Source: Triglochin maritima (lineage: Eukaryota > Streptophyta > Magnoliopsida > Alismatales > Juncaginaceae). From it: a stretch of 64,000 nucleotides of DNA. A model generated the notes under the pieces. That model did not search any database. It saw only the letters and a program-made list of their open reading frames with translations, and was not told the origin of the DNA. The position numbers and the translations under genes are program-made. Below are positions 22,371 to 34,107 of the stretch, piece after piece (position 1 is the first letter of the stretch; each line of letters starts with the position of its first letter). The DNA is taken from positions 31,122,652 to 31,186,651 of the forward strand of contig OY821792.1 of assembly GCA_963682175.1 (NCBI GenBank). The letters are read 5' to 3'.

Positions 22371-23145
22371 AGAAGAAGTATAAACAAAAATAGAGTAAGC
22401 TTGTTAAATACGAAAGCAAATACTTTTTAATGAAATAACTCAAACACTTGACAACTGCACGTGGGAATCCAAAATGGAATTATATATACTATAATTTAAA
22501 ATCGTGTCGCGTTAGAAATTACCAGACCTGTACAAGATCCCCTCCAAGGGAGAGCGAGTCACGAGACAAAACGGCCGAGAAAACTGAGTCACCGCCATAC
22601 TGTCTAGAGAAGCTACACGACGCCGGACCAGGCTCGGAGCACTCAGCAGCGCCCTGGACTTGCCCACAGACCGTGTCGGCGCAGTCCAAAGCAGTATAAG
22701 TTGTCGAGTTAGACGCCGAAAACAACGTACCAGAAACATTATTGCAACCCACACATCCGCTACATGGAACCCAGCCCGAGTCACTACTCGTGTCCAAAAC
22801 CATGAACATGGATTGTGGTGGCGACCCAAGTTTGGCTTTCACAATGTAGTTGGCTGCTTGCATGATTTGGTTGGCCGACGCTACCGGAACGGTTGACCGG
22901 GTCGTTTTGGCTAAGGACGTCAGATATGCAAGTCGGGAGGGGTCCTGACGGGCCATGGTTTGGACGGTATCGAGCCATGTCGGTCGTGATTGGGCCGGTG
23001 GAGCGAATGGGGAGCATGGGCTGTAGAGGTGGAAGATGGATATGTCGGAGTTGGGGGAGGAGTAGCACTGGGAGGTGGCCGTGGCCGTGGCGGTGGCGGC
23101 GAGGAGGAGGAGGAGGAGGAGAGGGAGGGAGTGGAGTGGGGACAT
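21145..23145 (-). CDS. AED3-like: AED3-like aspartyl protease (A1 family, apoplastic type)
   Basis: Three exons on the minus strand, 23145-22528, 22114-21710 and 21462-21145, close in frame to 446 aa. The start at 23145 gives a clean signal peptide (MSPLHSLPLLLLLLLAATAT), so the enzyme should be secreted. Upstream in-frame Met codons lie at or above the TATA box and were not used. The first active-site motif is DTSSD at residues 118-122, with Ser where pepsins have Gly, as in the AED3 subgroup; the second is DSGT at 326-329. GLLGLGRGP, GVFSYCLPSFKSYYFSGSL and NVIANLQQQN are characteristic of this subgroup. AED3 in Arabidopsis is linked to systemic immunity in the cell wall space. The gene is convergent with the NPH3-like gene. 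Confidence 0.93.
22339..22368. repeat. CT microsatellite in intron 1 of the aspartyl protease gene
   Basis: About 14 CT units on the + strand (GA on the sense strand of the gene), within the 413-bp intron between the first and second exons. Confidence 0.9.
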
Positions 23146-23216
23146 GACTCTGTGGTGTGTCAAAGGTAGATTTTTTGTTGGTTTGATTGGATGAGTTAAG
23201 TTTGAGACGTAGAAGG

Positions 23217-23227
23217 TATATTTATAG
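23217..23227 (-). promoter_or_regulatory. TATA box of the aspartyl protease gene
   Basis: The minus strand reads CCTATAAATATACC, about 75 bases upstream of the chosen ATG at 23145. Its place supports starting translation at MSPLHS rather than at the Met at 23268. Confidence 0.65.
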
Positions 23228-25643
23228 GAGTGGTAAGTGTGAGAGTACAAAAATAGGCTTGATCTCATAAGTATTTTACCAACAGTGTTATCTTAGATGG
23301 AAATTTCTTATTTTCAGATTGTTAATACTAGAGATTAAATCCTAACAGTCTCTTTGTAATGTTTGAGAGTTTAGATTTAAAATGGGAGCTCGGGGAGTAG
23401 TAGAGTACATAAAGTCAAAAAATATATATCCTTATAAGTATTTTTTTGTGGATCCTTTGAGGCATTTTAGTTTTTTCTTTAAAAATGAGTGTGGATTTTT
23501 CAATCTCATGATTTCTTGTGGAGATTTTTCGTAGTTATTACTATAAATATTTACATTCATGAACCTACAAGTTCGTGATTGTGTGTACTGTGGGTGCACC
23601 ATTTTGATTATAATTCAATCCGAAAGAATATATACAACTGAAAAGACACATTATTTATGAAGGAGCTCTAACGTTGAAATTCTTCTTTTTTGTGTGCGTG
23701 TGATATGGAATATATTATATATGGAAGTAGGCCGATTTCATATAAATCACGAGGGCCATGACATTTTAACCTCTGTTCTACCCTTGCCTCCCACGGATTT
23801 TGTGTCTAACCTTCATAACACCAAAATCTTACCTAAAAATATTCACTTCTACTGTAGTACTCTTTTACCGCATAATGCTACAAAATAGATTGACCCGACG
23901 CAAGTCCTTTTCTACGCTTACAATTGACTAAGTTAAGATTTCCATTTCTGTTGCTAATTTTTGTTTTTATAATAGTATGTTACACTGCGTGGGAAACTAA
24001 ATTCAAGGTTTTTGCATGTTGCATGTGATTGCTGTTGCTGCCACGTGCCACTTTTCAGTTTGGAGGTCTATCCAATACGTTCTTTTCCGCCAAAAATTGA
24101 ATTTTGGTCTACAAATCCTGTAATACAAGGTAAATTTCACAAACCATTTTTTAGCATGATATCTTCCAGAGATTAACCCATCAAGCCATGTTGCTGACTA
24201 CTAAAACACTCTTTGTTGTCTTACAACATTCTTAAGAAGTAACTAGACCTCAATCCATCTACAACAAACCAAACTCAGAGTCTAGAGAGGCCTTGACAAT
24301 GTCAACAACCAACTGGTGAATCATAGCAATACATTATTGGGATGTTGATCACGTGAGTTTCAACCATTTTCTCTTCGGGTAGCTCCCACTTGCATAATGT
24401 CTTTCTCCCCGCCAACATCCAATTGCCACATTCCAGATAACCTTGAAATTTACATTAACATAGACGGGAACACATTCACTTATGTGAACCTGAAATCTAG
24501 TCATTTAGTTCCTCACTTCTGTTTCTGCTAAAAACACCCAAGAAAATATTGAATGGAAGACTTCAAAGACACTCTTCATGTTTGAAAACCAATAACCAAA
24601 TATATTGTCATTGTTACATTTTGCTGGAGTTACTTGCACTTTTGGTTTAAAGATAACATGTAACAATGGCATAATATGGGCCATCTATCCACGTAGAGGT
24701 ACGATCCAGTAATCTTGTCCATATGCAAAAAACCCAACAATTCTGCCTATTCCAAGGGCATTATGAGATTGATTTGAAATCTCATAGACAAATTAATACG
24801 TGATATCTTGTTTTTATCCATCCAATAAATTCTTTCTTCGTCGTTGAAGCCAATGTGGAGTCACGGGTTCCACTGCACTCCATCGTTTCTTCTGCAATAT
24901 ATTTAGACATGATTCACATGAGAACAAAAAAGACCAAAGAAGGGAGAGAATTTCCAGCACATAAGCCAACTGGTTTCCTCAACTTCTGCTGCAATCTATG
25001 CTAAATTTACACTACAATATGAATCAAATAATACTTGCACTAGCAATAGAGAGATGGACATGATCTCAGAAATTCTTCCAACCTTGTGGTCTCTAATTTC
25101 TGATGTAATTTCCTAGTCAAATAACCATTTTTAGAGCAGACATGCCCAATCCTTGCAACCACAAATTGGTTAAAAAAATCAAATTCTACGTCACCCAAGC
25201 TGTAAAGTAACCCAATTTGACAGTTGGATGTTTAAAAGAAGAAGAAAGCCAACTGCTCAGAAAAAGTCAACTTATAAAACTTAACTCAGTGAAGGCAACT
25301 TTGACAGTCATGTTTCCCAAAAAAAGCCATTCAGAAGTGGATCAGAAAGATGATTACTATTAAGTTTTCTAGTAATACAAGGAATGCAAAACAGTGCTGA
25401 TTATGGATCAACAATTAACTTTAGGATAAAAAAGGGATGTCAGCAGATTAGGACCTACCTCCACTAACCATGTTTTTTCAGCTTCCTCCATGCTGACTAG
25501 AAAATTTGTCTATTGATCATTGTGCTTCTGATCCAACAACCTCTCCAAGCTTGTGTATAGCTATAATTGCCCAAGAGAGCTAGTATAAGTGATAGATTCT
25601 CAAAAGTATAGCATAAAATAAGATTTTAAGAACTAAAAACTTG
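23228..25643. other. Intergenic region between divergent protease promoter and helicase 3' end
   Basis: AT-rich DNA with no convincing coding region. The part next to 25643 will include the 3' untranslated region of the helicase gene. I see no tandem repeat or transposon ends. Confidence 0.5.
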
Positions 25644-28600
25644 TCAAGGCAGGAGGCAGCAATCATCACCAGAATCACATAAAGGTTCAAGTTTTTGAAG
25701 GTTTTCAGCAGGCAAATTGTGAACAGCACAGGAGTTTATGCCGACCTTGTCTAGCATCTTCCTAAATCTTTTGACCTAACATAAAAACAAGTACACTTGA
25801 GAAAGATGCATCCATAATAAACAAACCATTATACAAAACATTTTCTAAGAAAACACGAGCAGCAAGCCAAAGAAATATTGATTCAGCAAGTAACTTCCAC
25901 ATTCGACTTCAGATTAACCCTTTCTCAGTGTAATAATTACATGCGCTAGTGGAACCGCATCACTCGAGCTATCTTCACTTTTTTATTTGTGCTTCTATAT
26001 ATGTCACACAAGGCTGGGAAACTCTTGTTTCCTAATACGTGTTATATATAACCATCTACCACCACAGTTAGCTAACTACCCCTAATATTTCATAACCACA
26101 TCAAACCGAAAACCCATAATATTTACAAGATCTAGTGACTGATTTTCATGTAACATGTCATATTTATAAACTAAGACCACCATTAACAACGCCCGGGAAT
26201 TGCCCAAAAATGGTTTTTCCCCCAACCACGTCAGCTTCTATCTCCGTCACGTCAGCTCAAACCAATCCTCCTAAATTTTTCTTAACCACACTCAGAAACA
26301 ACCTAAATGCCCTACATTCTCTCCTCTCCACGTCATTTGGAGATCAATTCTAGGTAAAACACAAAAAATGTCAAAACATTTTAAAAAATATAAACAAATA
26401 AAAAACATATTTTCATTTTTTTTTGAAAAAACGATTTTAAATGATTTTTAAAACATTTTTTTAAAACAAAAAATCAAAAACAAAACAAAAAACAAAACAA
26501 AAATAAAAATTTAACCAATCCGGGGGGGCCACGTGGCCCCCGGATTGGGCGCCCAGGCGGTTCCGCCCGGGAACCACCCTCCCGTTAAGGGAGGGCATTT
26601 CGGGCGTCCGAAAAAGACCACCCGTTAAGGGTGGTCTAACCTAGTTGTGAATATTTGTTTTTGATAGATAACTATAATAACATTTTTTTATAATATTTGT
26701 TATTGAAAGACGACCAAATCACCAAATAATAATGTGGAATTTTAGTGGGAGATGGCTTATAACAATTTAGATAGTGACTGTAGAATTTTAGTTGGAGATG
26801 GCTTATAACCAATCTGTCAAAGTGAAATTCCTCGAGAAACTATTTTTTTGGTAAATGGAGTAAATAATCAATTTCACCTCATTTTGTCTGAGCAAGGTAA
26901 AGCAATGCCCAGCCTGGCCAGCCCTTGCGGTTCGTCCTGCTCTATGGATATAATTTTTAATATAAGGAGGCATGTCGTAGTTGATGACATTTTTTACACC
27001 TTCAACATCCATCCCTCTGGTCATTGCATCAGATGAGACAAGTACGTCTATTCTTCCCTCTCTGAAGTCCTTCAGTGTCTGGCTGGTAATAGGTTTTGTT
27101 TATCAGAATAAGATAGATGAACAGTAAACATCTACATCCCAAAATAAAGCTAATCTAAGACTAATTTCACAACATGATAACAATAAAAACTAGCACTTTG
27201 TCACACATAACATAACATGACTCTCACTACCTACACATTTTAGTGAGAGAAATCAATGGCAAACTACAATGACATGAAATCCTTGGAAGTGGTTTAGGAG
27301 AACGCTGAAGATGAAACGATTGTGACCCGTCCAAACAAAATATATTGTTTTGCTTTGAAAAAACCATAAATTGAACACCACATTCCATGGCCTAATAACA
27401 CATTCGGAGCTGCATGCTTTGCTTAATATTCTTATACAAAATTACCAAGAAAAAAATATTGTTGACACGAAACTTATAGTATTATTTGGTACATTCTTGC
27501 ATATGACTAAATGCAAAACATAGAGATAGGTTTGTTAATGTAAGAAAGGTCAGTATGGTATATACAAGAACATAATGCAAGGATTTAAGCAAGCTCTTAA
27601 AAATGAGAAAAAATCACCTTCGCACTGATTGCTTCTGAAGACGAGAATATTCGCTTATTTTCATTGGTAAACATCCAAGAAGGTTCAACGAAGTGCTGAG
27701 TCTATGAGTCAATTCTACTGATGGAGTAAAAACCAAACACTTTTCGCCTTTCAAATCTTCTAGAAGAGCAGCCAAATTTAAGAATTTCAGGTTTGTATTA
27801 CATACCTGTCACCATAAAAATGAGTTTACAAAGTGTAGAGACATAAAACAATACAAAAAGGGCAGAGGAAACACAGAAAGATAATGCTTGGTTCTGCAAT
27901 TTATAATAAGTGAAGTGAATCTGAAAAAAGTTTGATTGTCTAAAAACCCCATGCTACTCAGGTGCAGATCCATAAAACAACCGACCAATCAATGGACACC
28001 TCTGGACACATTCAAAGTACTGAAGAAGGTCGTCAAAAAGTTAAAGAAAATTCGTGCTAATATATCCAAGCTGTTAAGTTTTGGAACAAAAGTAGAGAGC
28101 ACTGCTTTCCATTTTGTAGGTAGAAATTATACTGTGGAAAATACCGATAGAAAAATACTGTGGCAAATTAAGCCTGGTCAATACTCGATACTCATCGCCA
28201 TGTGGCACTCAAGATGGACATAACCATCTATCTTGGTGTTTAAGTGTCCAACATCTAATTGGTATGTGAAATGTACAGAGATTTCCCATACAGAGCATAA
28301 TGCTATTACAGGCTACATAAACATACCAGCATGTGAGACTCCAATTTTTCAGGTAAACTGTAGCGTCTATAACCAGACGTCAGGTACAATGCGTGATGCA
28401 GATCGAGTTGGTCCAGCTTGCTGGGATCCTTAGTGAGAGTAGCAGAAAATATCATCTTCACAAGTCTTGGGTACATATTGCCTTTAAATCCTCGTTCTAC
28501 ACCACTATAAGGGATTGTATAAGCATTAGTGATTCATATCAGATGGATAAGAAATACATAGCAAAATAATCAATCAAATAGATGTTTTACCCCCCCTTCG

Positions 28601-31600
28601 TTGACCCTCCTATAATATGTTCATTTTTATGACTTCACATGTAATAATTATCTTGGCTAACATAAAACAAGTGCAAGAGCAACAATACATGAAGATTTTA
28701 GATTTAATCAAATCCCAAAGACAGTTTCCACAATTTTAAATTGCAACTTCGATCATAAATCAGTATTCCTGTTGGCCCATCATTTCATTAATTTAATGAT
28801 ATCCAATATTATGAATCACGTGTTTATCTATACAAGATTGGGTACTTGGATCACGCACATAAATCATGAGAAGAAACCACCATGAGTAAATTCAATTATT
28901 ATACATACCATGTAGTTTATGAACGTCAAAAGATATAGAGATAGTGACATCAAGTGATCATCTTAAGAAACAAAGAACACAAATAATTAAAAGAGGGAGC
29001 AACATAATTACCACTTACCATCTTCTTGTGGTTTTTAGAGAGCTTATTGTACATGAAGGGGTTCTTGCTTGCTCAAGTAGTCCTTGTTTTCTGGAGTACG
29101 CCAATTGAAGTACTGTAGGCAACCAAAATTGGTATGCCTCTCTAACTAAACGGTCTACCTCATCAATAACCTGCACTGACAAATGCGCTTAAGTCTTTCT
29201 TGCTAACTTAATAAAAGATAGCAAGAACATGTACAATGGTGAAATTCAATATACAAAAATAAGTTTCGATTCCTGTTCACATGGATGCATTTGCATAGTT
29301 TAAATCGTCTTTCATAGTATCACTGCCGTTGTAATTATGGTAACACCCCAAAGAACAGTGTGTTTGTTCTAACGTCATGCACACATAAGGGAAAACCCAA
29401 AATGAGGTTAAGCTGGGAGATTCTAGAGAGTGAAAGTGACAATAAATGATCAATTACAGTATGAGAACTTGGAAGATTACTCAGAGATCACACTCATACC
29501 AACCTTATGACAAGCATATATCAACCACAACCTCAGTTAATTTTTTAGCACGGCAGCAAAGGGATTTTTTATTGGCTTATTCTCAAAGGTTTTCATTCTT
29601 AGCTACAGAATGAGCTACAGGTGAAAGCAAGAGAGCTAACCACATGTAAGATGGTATGACTATCAGTCTAGCACTGATAAAAGAAGATGGTATAACTATC
29701 ATACATTGGATGGATTATGAATCAAAATTATCATCAGGTCAAAAGAGGCCTCACTTATAAAGATAAAGCACAACAAATACAAAAGATGAAAATAAACATA
29801 AGTAGGTAACAGAGGAAAAAGATCAACAATAAAATCCATATCCAATAAAAGTGGCAAGACAATACCAGATAATGAAGATGTTCTAGGCTAAAACCCTTTG
29901 TTGTATTGATGTGATCTACAAGCCTCCCTGGTGTTGCTACTAGTATGTCGACAGCACTTTGTATGCCCAACATCCTATCTTCAGGATCAAAAGTCATTCC
30001 CATCTCAAACTTAGGTTTTTTTATCAGATTTGAAATTTCCTTTTCAATAGAGGATTGACCGACAGCCAAACCAACATTTAGGCCTACTGCTGGAGCAATA
30101 GCATCAAAAACTGCCTTGACCTGAAAGCAGATGATAATAAGCTTGATCAATATAGAACAATGTTCTGTAAGCAACAAAAATTACAATATGGATATGAAGG
30201 AACTCCACTTCCGTCTCATCCCACATATTACATAAACAGTCCCCTCAAATAGCAATTCAAACATGACATTTTGTGGGACCCAACACCACCTCAAATGCAC
30301 ATTACGTTATTAGGTTATGAGCAACACACATGAACAAAGTTCTAAAAGATTTACTGAAAGAAACAAAATTTCCAGAAGAAAGAAATTTGTAAACTTAGTT
30401 AGTCCAACACTTCTAAGATCTATTACCAGCTTAGTAGACACGTTAGCTTCATGAAGATAACACGCAGGCTGCTGTTTAACACATGTTTCTCATTTTTTTA
30501 AAGCATCAATACATCTTGTAGCATGAAGATTTTATCTAAACAATATCCTAACTTCAAATGACTAATAATTTCTGTTAAATAGCTTTTCTAACATACCACA
30601 AACTCATCAGGCAAATTCAGGCATCAACACTTTAGACTTGTTTCCAAAAGGATGCAAAAAGAACCTTTTCAATCAAGAACTTTTAACATCAAGGCATGGA
30701 ACATGGATTAGGTGGGGTAATCTTTAGAAGCATACAGAGAAGCAATAGGAAAACAAAAACAGTGTCACAAGAGGCAACTATAAATAGCAACGGTTCAATA
30801 GCTGTATCATAACCTGCATTGCAAGGTCACGTGTGGGCACGACAACCAAAGCACGCAAACTTCTTATCTTTCTCACTGAGAGCGTCTGAACAATAGGTAA
30901 AGCATATGAAAGAGTTTTCCCACTTCCTGTTGGCGCATTAACGCAGATGTCTCGTCCAAAACCACCTGGGCCAACAGTTGCTTGCCATACAGCTATTTGT
31001 ACAGGAAAAAGAGATTGAAAGCCCATTTTTCGCAGAGCATCTTCCAACCTAAGTACCCAAAAAAAGGCAAAATATGGAAACATCAAACATATAATATGGA
31101 AAGGTGGCTTCTCTTTCAGATAGCTATGATGAGAATTACTAAAACGAAAGCTACATTGAGTATTAATATTAATATTTAGTAAAACATAATTGGCCACAAG
31201 TCTACTTGAAGAATAAATAAGGGTTTAATCCTAGCTTTTGCATATGGACTGTTGCAGAATATAATAACCTTACTTGTTAAGTAATCCAACAGAATGGCAA
31301 CCAGAATGTCGATGTTAATTTAAAATTACAAAAGTGTAACCACAAAACAGAAGCTGTGAAGAGAACCAACCTAGGATCAAGGAAGGGAAGGTGGTTCAGG
31401 GAACATTCCTCGAACGTATGAATGTCCAATGGCTTCCTCATCCAGTACAGGAGAGACTGTGTCTTTTTTGGCTTACTGCTCTACAATTACATGAGCTTTC
31501 TTAGAAGAAGAAAACAAAAAAACAATTGCATGTTAATTGATATTAGGTCCACATATCAGTGTTTCAAAGTAGATGAAAAACAGGATCAAAGCACACTCTA

Positions 31601-32754
31601 GCAAAGCTACCTACAACACAACAGAGATAGCAGCCATATGGTCCATACCGAAGTATAGGTCCACATTAATCTAATTACAAAACAGCATTGTAGTTACCTA
31701 ATCCTATAATAGATCTAATACAAAATTCTATCTATCGAAAACCTTTTATGAAACAGTCACTCTAATTTGTTGAAATATTAGTTCAAATGTTTAGAGTCCT
31801 CTGTAGGACGAGCTGATTCTACCTAAATTCTGCACCCAGGTCCTCTCTTTCATTGTTGGATAAAAGAACAGGTTACTATTTATGATGTACCACTCCCATT
31901 TCTGAGACAAAGATATGCCAACACATGATAGATCAAAGTGGTAACACCTCAAAGACATTCTGTTTCTAGTTATCCTAGAAATAGCACGTAATGAACGTAT
32001 TTGCTGGATTCTTGCATACCTTTCAATGTGCCACCATAGTCCAATAACTTGTACAATAACAAAAAGATAAAACAAGAACTGACGATGACTCTGTTATATA
32101 AACAAACAAAAAAAGAAACAAAAGGATATGAAGCACCAACCCATTCCCGTGGCATACCCCGTTGCTGGTCAAATTTTCATCTCAGAAATGTTTTATAATA
32201 AGAAAGTGCCCATGCAAGCAACTGGGACAAGAATGCTAGAAAAGTTTATATGAAGCTGTGGCATCTAGAAGTCAAACAAGACGGGCGAACATAAATAAGT
32301 TCAGCACAAACTAAATAGTAAAGATTCATTGTAATATATGACCAATGAATTTCCATAATACAATGAAGCAAGCCTAGAGTTCAGTCACACAGAAGGAAAT
32401 CCCAGAGATGTCACAACAGACCTTTTCACCATCGCCCACATCAGATGAACCAGAACTAGTATCACTTGCCAATGCATTCAGGAACTCATTGTCTGATATG
32501 GATGGTTCCCTTTCTTGATCATCAAACACATCCCCACAAGAATTTAAATTCTTCCCTTTGCCTTTCTCCTTCTTGCCCTTCTTCTTCATCTTCATCTTCA
32601 TCTTCATCGTCTCCTCCATGTCTACTGTTACACTGATGTTGCACTTATCCTCTTCGTCATTAGCATGATGTTTCATTGTCCGTTTCTTCTCCACATCAAC
32701 ATTCTCAATGTTGAAATCTTTGTGCTTCCTTTTCTTGACCTTTTCCTGTGCCAT
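25644..32754 (-). CDS. RH1: DEAD-box ATP-dependent RNA helicase, RH1-like
   Basis: Nine coding exons on the minus strand close in frame: 32754-32422, 31480-31371, 31048-30814, 30120-29866, 29170-29019, 28504-28327, 27805-27618, 27082-26878 and 25775-25644, total 595 aa. The N-terminus is a lysine/acid-rich extension of about 110 residues. Motifs in order: APTGSGKT (motif I, about 187), VVPTRDLAMQ (Ia), ATPGRLVDH (Ib), VIDEVDRLV (motif II, about 312), FSATLT (III, about 380), SSDAMTRGMDVEGV (V) and HRAGRTARAG (VI). Motif II reads DEVD instead of DEAD. FQSLFPVQIAVW carries the Q-motif glutamine. The C-terminus (KRFRKMLDKVG...) fits plant RH1, with relatives in rRNA maturation (DDX51/Dbp6). A 5'-UTR intron is likely: an acceptor CTTTCAG sits 14 bases before the ATG. 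Confidence 0.93.
26175..26636. mobile_element. PIF/Harbinger (Tourist-like) MITE in the last intron of the helicase gene
   Basis: It is flanked by TAA on both sides (26172-26174 and 26637-26639), the 3-bp duplication of this superfamily. The ends GACCACCATTAACAAC and, reversed, GACCACCCTTAACGGG are inverted repeats. One side has two copies of CACGTCAGCT; the other is very GC-rich (GGGGGGCCACGTGGCCCCC). Both features recur at the opposite ends of the larger element at 60728-63065, so this looks like its deletion derivative in inverted orientation. Confidence 0.82.
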
Positions 32755-33952
32755 GAGAAGCTAACGGCCTGAAAGAAAGGTTAGTGTTTTTTGTGTTTGC
32801 TCACAATAATTACTGATGTCTGAAGAGATAAGAAAAACTGCAGCGAAGAGAGTATTAGCAATTTGAAGAATCTTTGATGTTTAAGATAAACATTAGATCT
32901 TCAGAACTATGAAACGTTCAAATCACAGCATGTTTACATAAGCAAACAAGTAGAAAGAGCATTTTGTGACTAAAAAACAAGATCTAGGTTGCTAAAATTA
33001 ACTTATCACGACCTATGACTTTTGACTATCAAAGGGATAAAAGAAACCAAAATGAAAACTCAACAAACAGAAAGTGAAACAAAGCTGTTTTTGGAGGGTG
33101 ACATGTCGCTAGCAAATTAAAACTAAACTTCCCAATCACAAACAACAAACCTCATTATAGTACACAAACTATAAAGTCACAATCACCAAAAGAGGAAACT
33201 ATAACATCTAAAAGTACATCAAAATTCTAAACAATCCAAAACTAACTATATATCGTGTTGAATCTGTTGGTGGCCTCACATTTAACAATAACCATTCACA
33301 TTCTTTCTAAACTTCAGGTATGTTTAGATGCAACATCTGTACATATAAAAAACATTGAGCTCTTAGAATTTACAAATGCAAGATTTAACAATAATTGATA
33401 TACATTTATATGTTTGAAGAAAATGTCATTTATGAAAAGTCAGGGTACTAAATCTATATAAACAGCTATTGTCATGGATGACACACTCACTCCTCTTCCT
33501 CTCCTCTAACTCCACCATCTCCTCCCACCTCCATACCCTAACCCCCACCTCTCTTGAGTGGCACACCCTCCTCTCCCCAATCCTCTCCTTCCCCTCCACT
33601 CCACCCACCCTCTCCTTTGTGATACATAACTCTACATTAATCACATTTTTTCTTTCCTAAACTTGAGACGGAGACTCTGACATGCATCCTTACCACGCTT
33701 TCTTGCCGTCCGGGTCCGTTTACGTGAATTACGGTCGTCAGTCAATTGGCCGGAGGTGGAGTCGAAGGCGATCGTCGGAGGCGAAGGGTAGATTCAGGTG
33801 GAGTGGATTGAGGTTTGGATTCTAGGGTTTGGGATCGGAAGGAGAGAGAGGTGGCGAGAGGAAGGAAGTGACGACGGCGACGGCGAGGGAGAAGAGAAGT
33901 GCAGAACTAAAAGTCTAAAACCCTTTGTCGGATCCTGTAACCCGACTAACGT
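32755..33952. other. Helicase 5' region and intergenic DNA up to MULE-3
   Basis: It probably contains the 5'-UTR intron and first exon of the helicase. A GC-richer stretch at about 33680-33900 (GACGGCGACGGCGAGG) with a minus-strand CT-rich leader would suit the transcription start region. No other gene seen. Confidence 0.4.
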
Positions 33953-33961
33953 TTTTATAAC

Positions 33962-34021
33962 TGAACTGCTAAACATCGTCCCAAAATTACTTAAATCGCC
34001 CCTTGAAATTACCAAATTGCC
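33962..34021 (+). repeat. Left TIR of MULE-3
   Basis: Sixty bases ending CCCCTTGAAATTACCAAATT, then GCC, matched by the reverse complement of the right end with few differences. A TATATAT at about 34037-34043 lies between the TIR and the first ATG (34108), a likely promoter. Confidence 0.9.
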
Positions 34022-34107
34022 ATTCCTCCTATTTTTGCTTATATATCTCACAATTTCACTCTTTTTTCAAAACTTTCTCTTCCTATACCTACTACACAAG
34101 ATTACGA

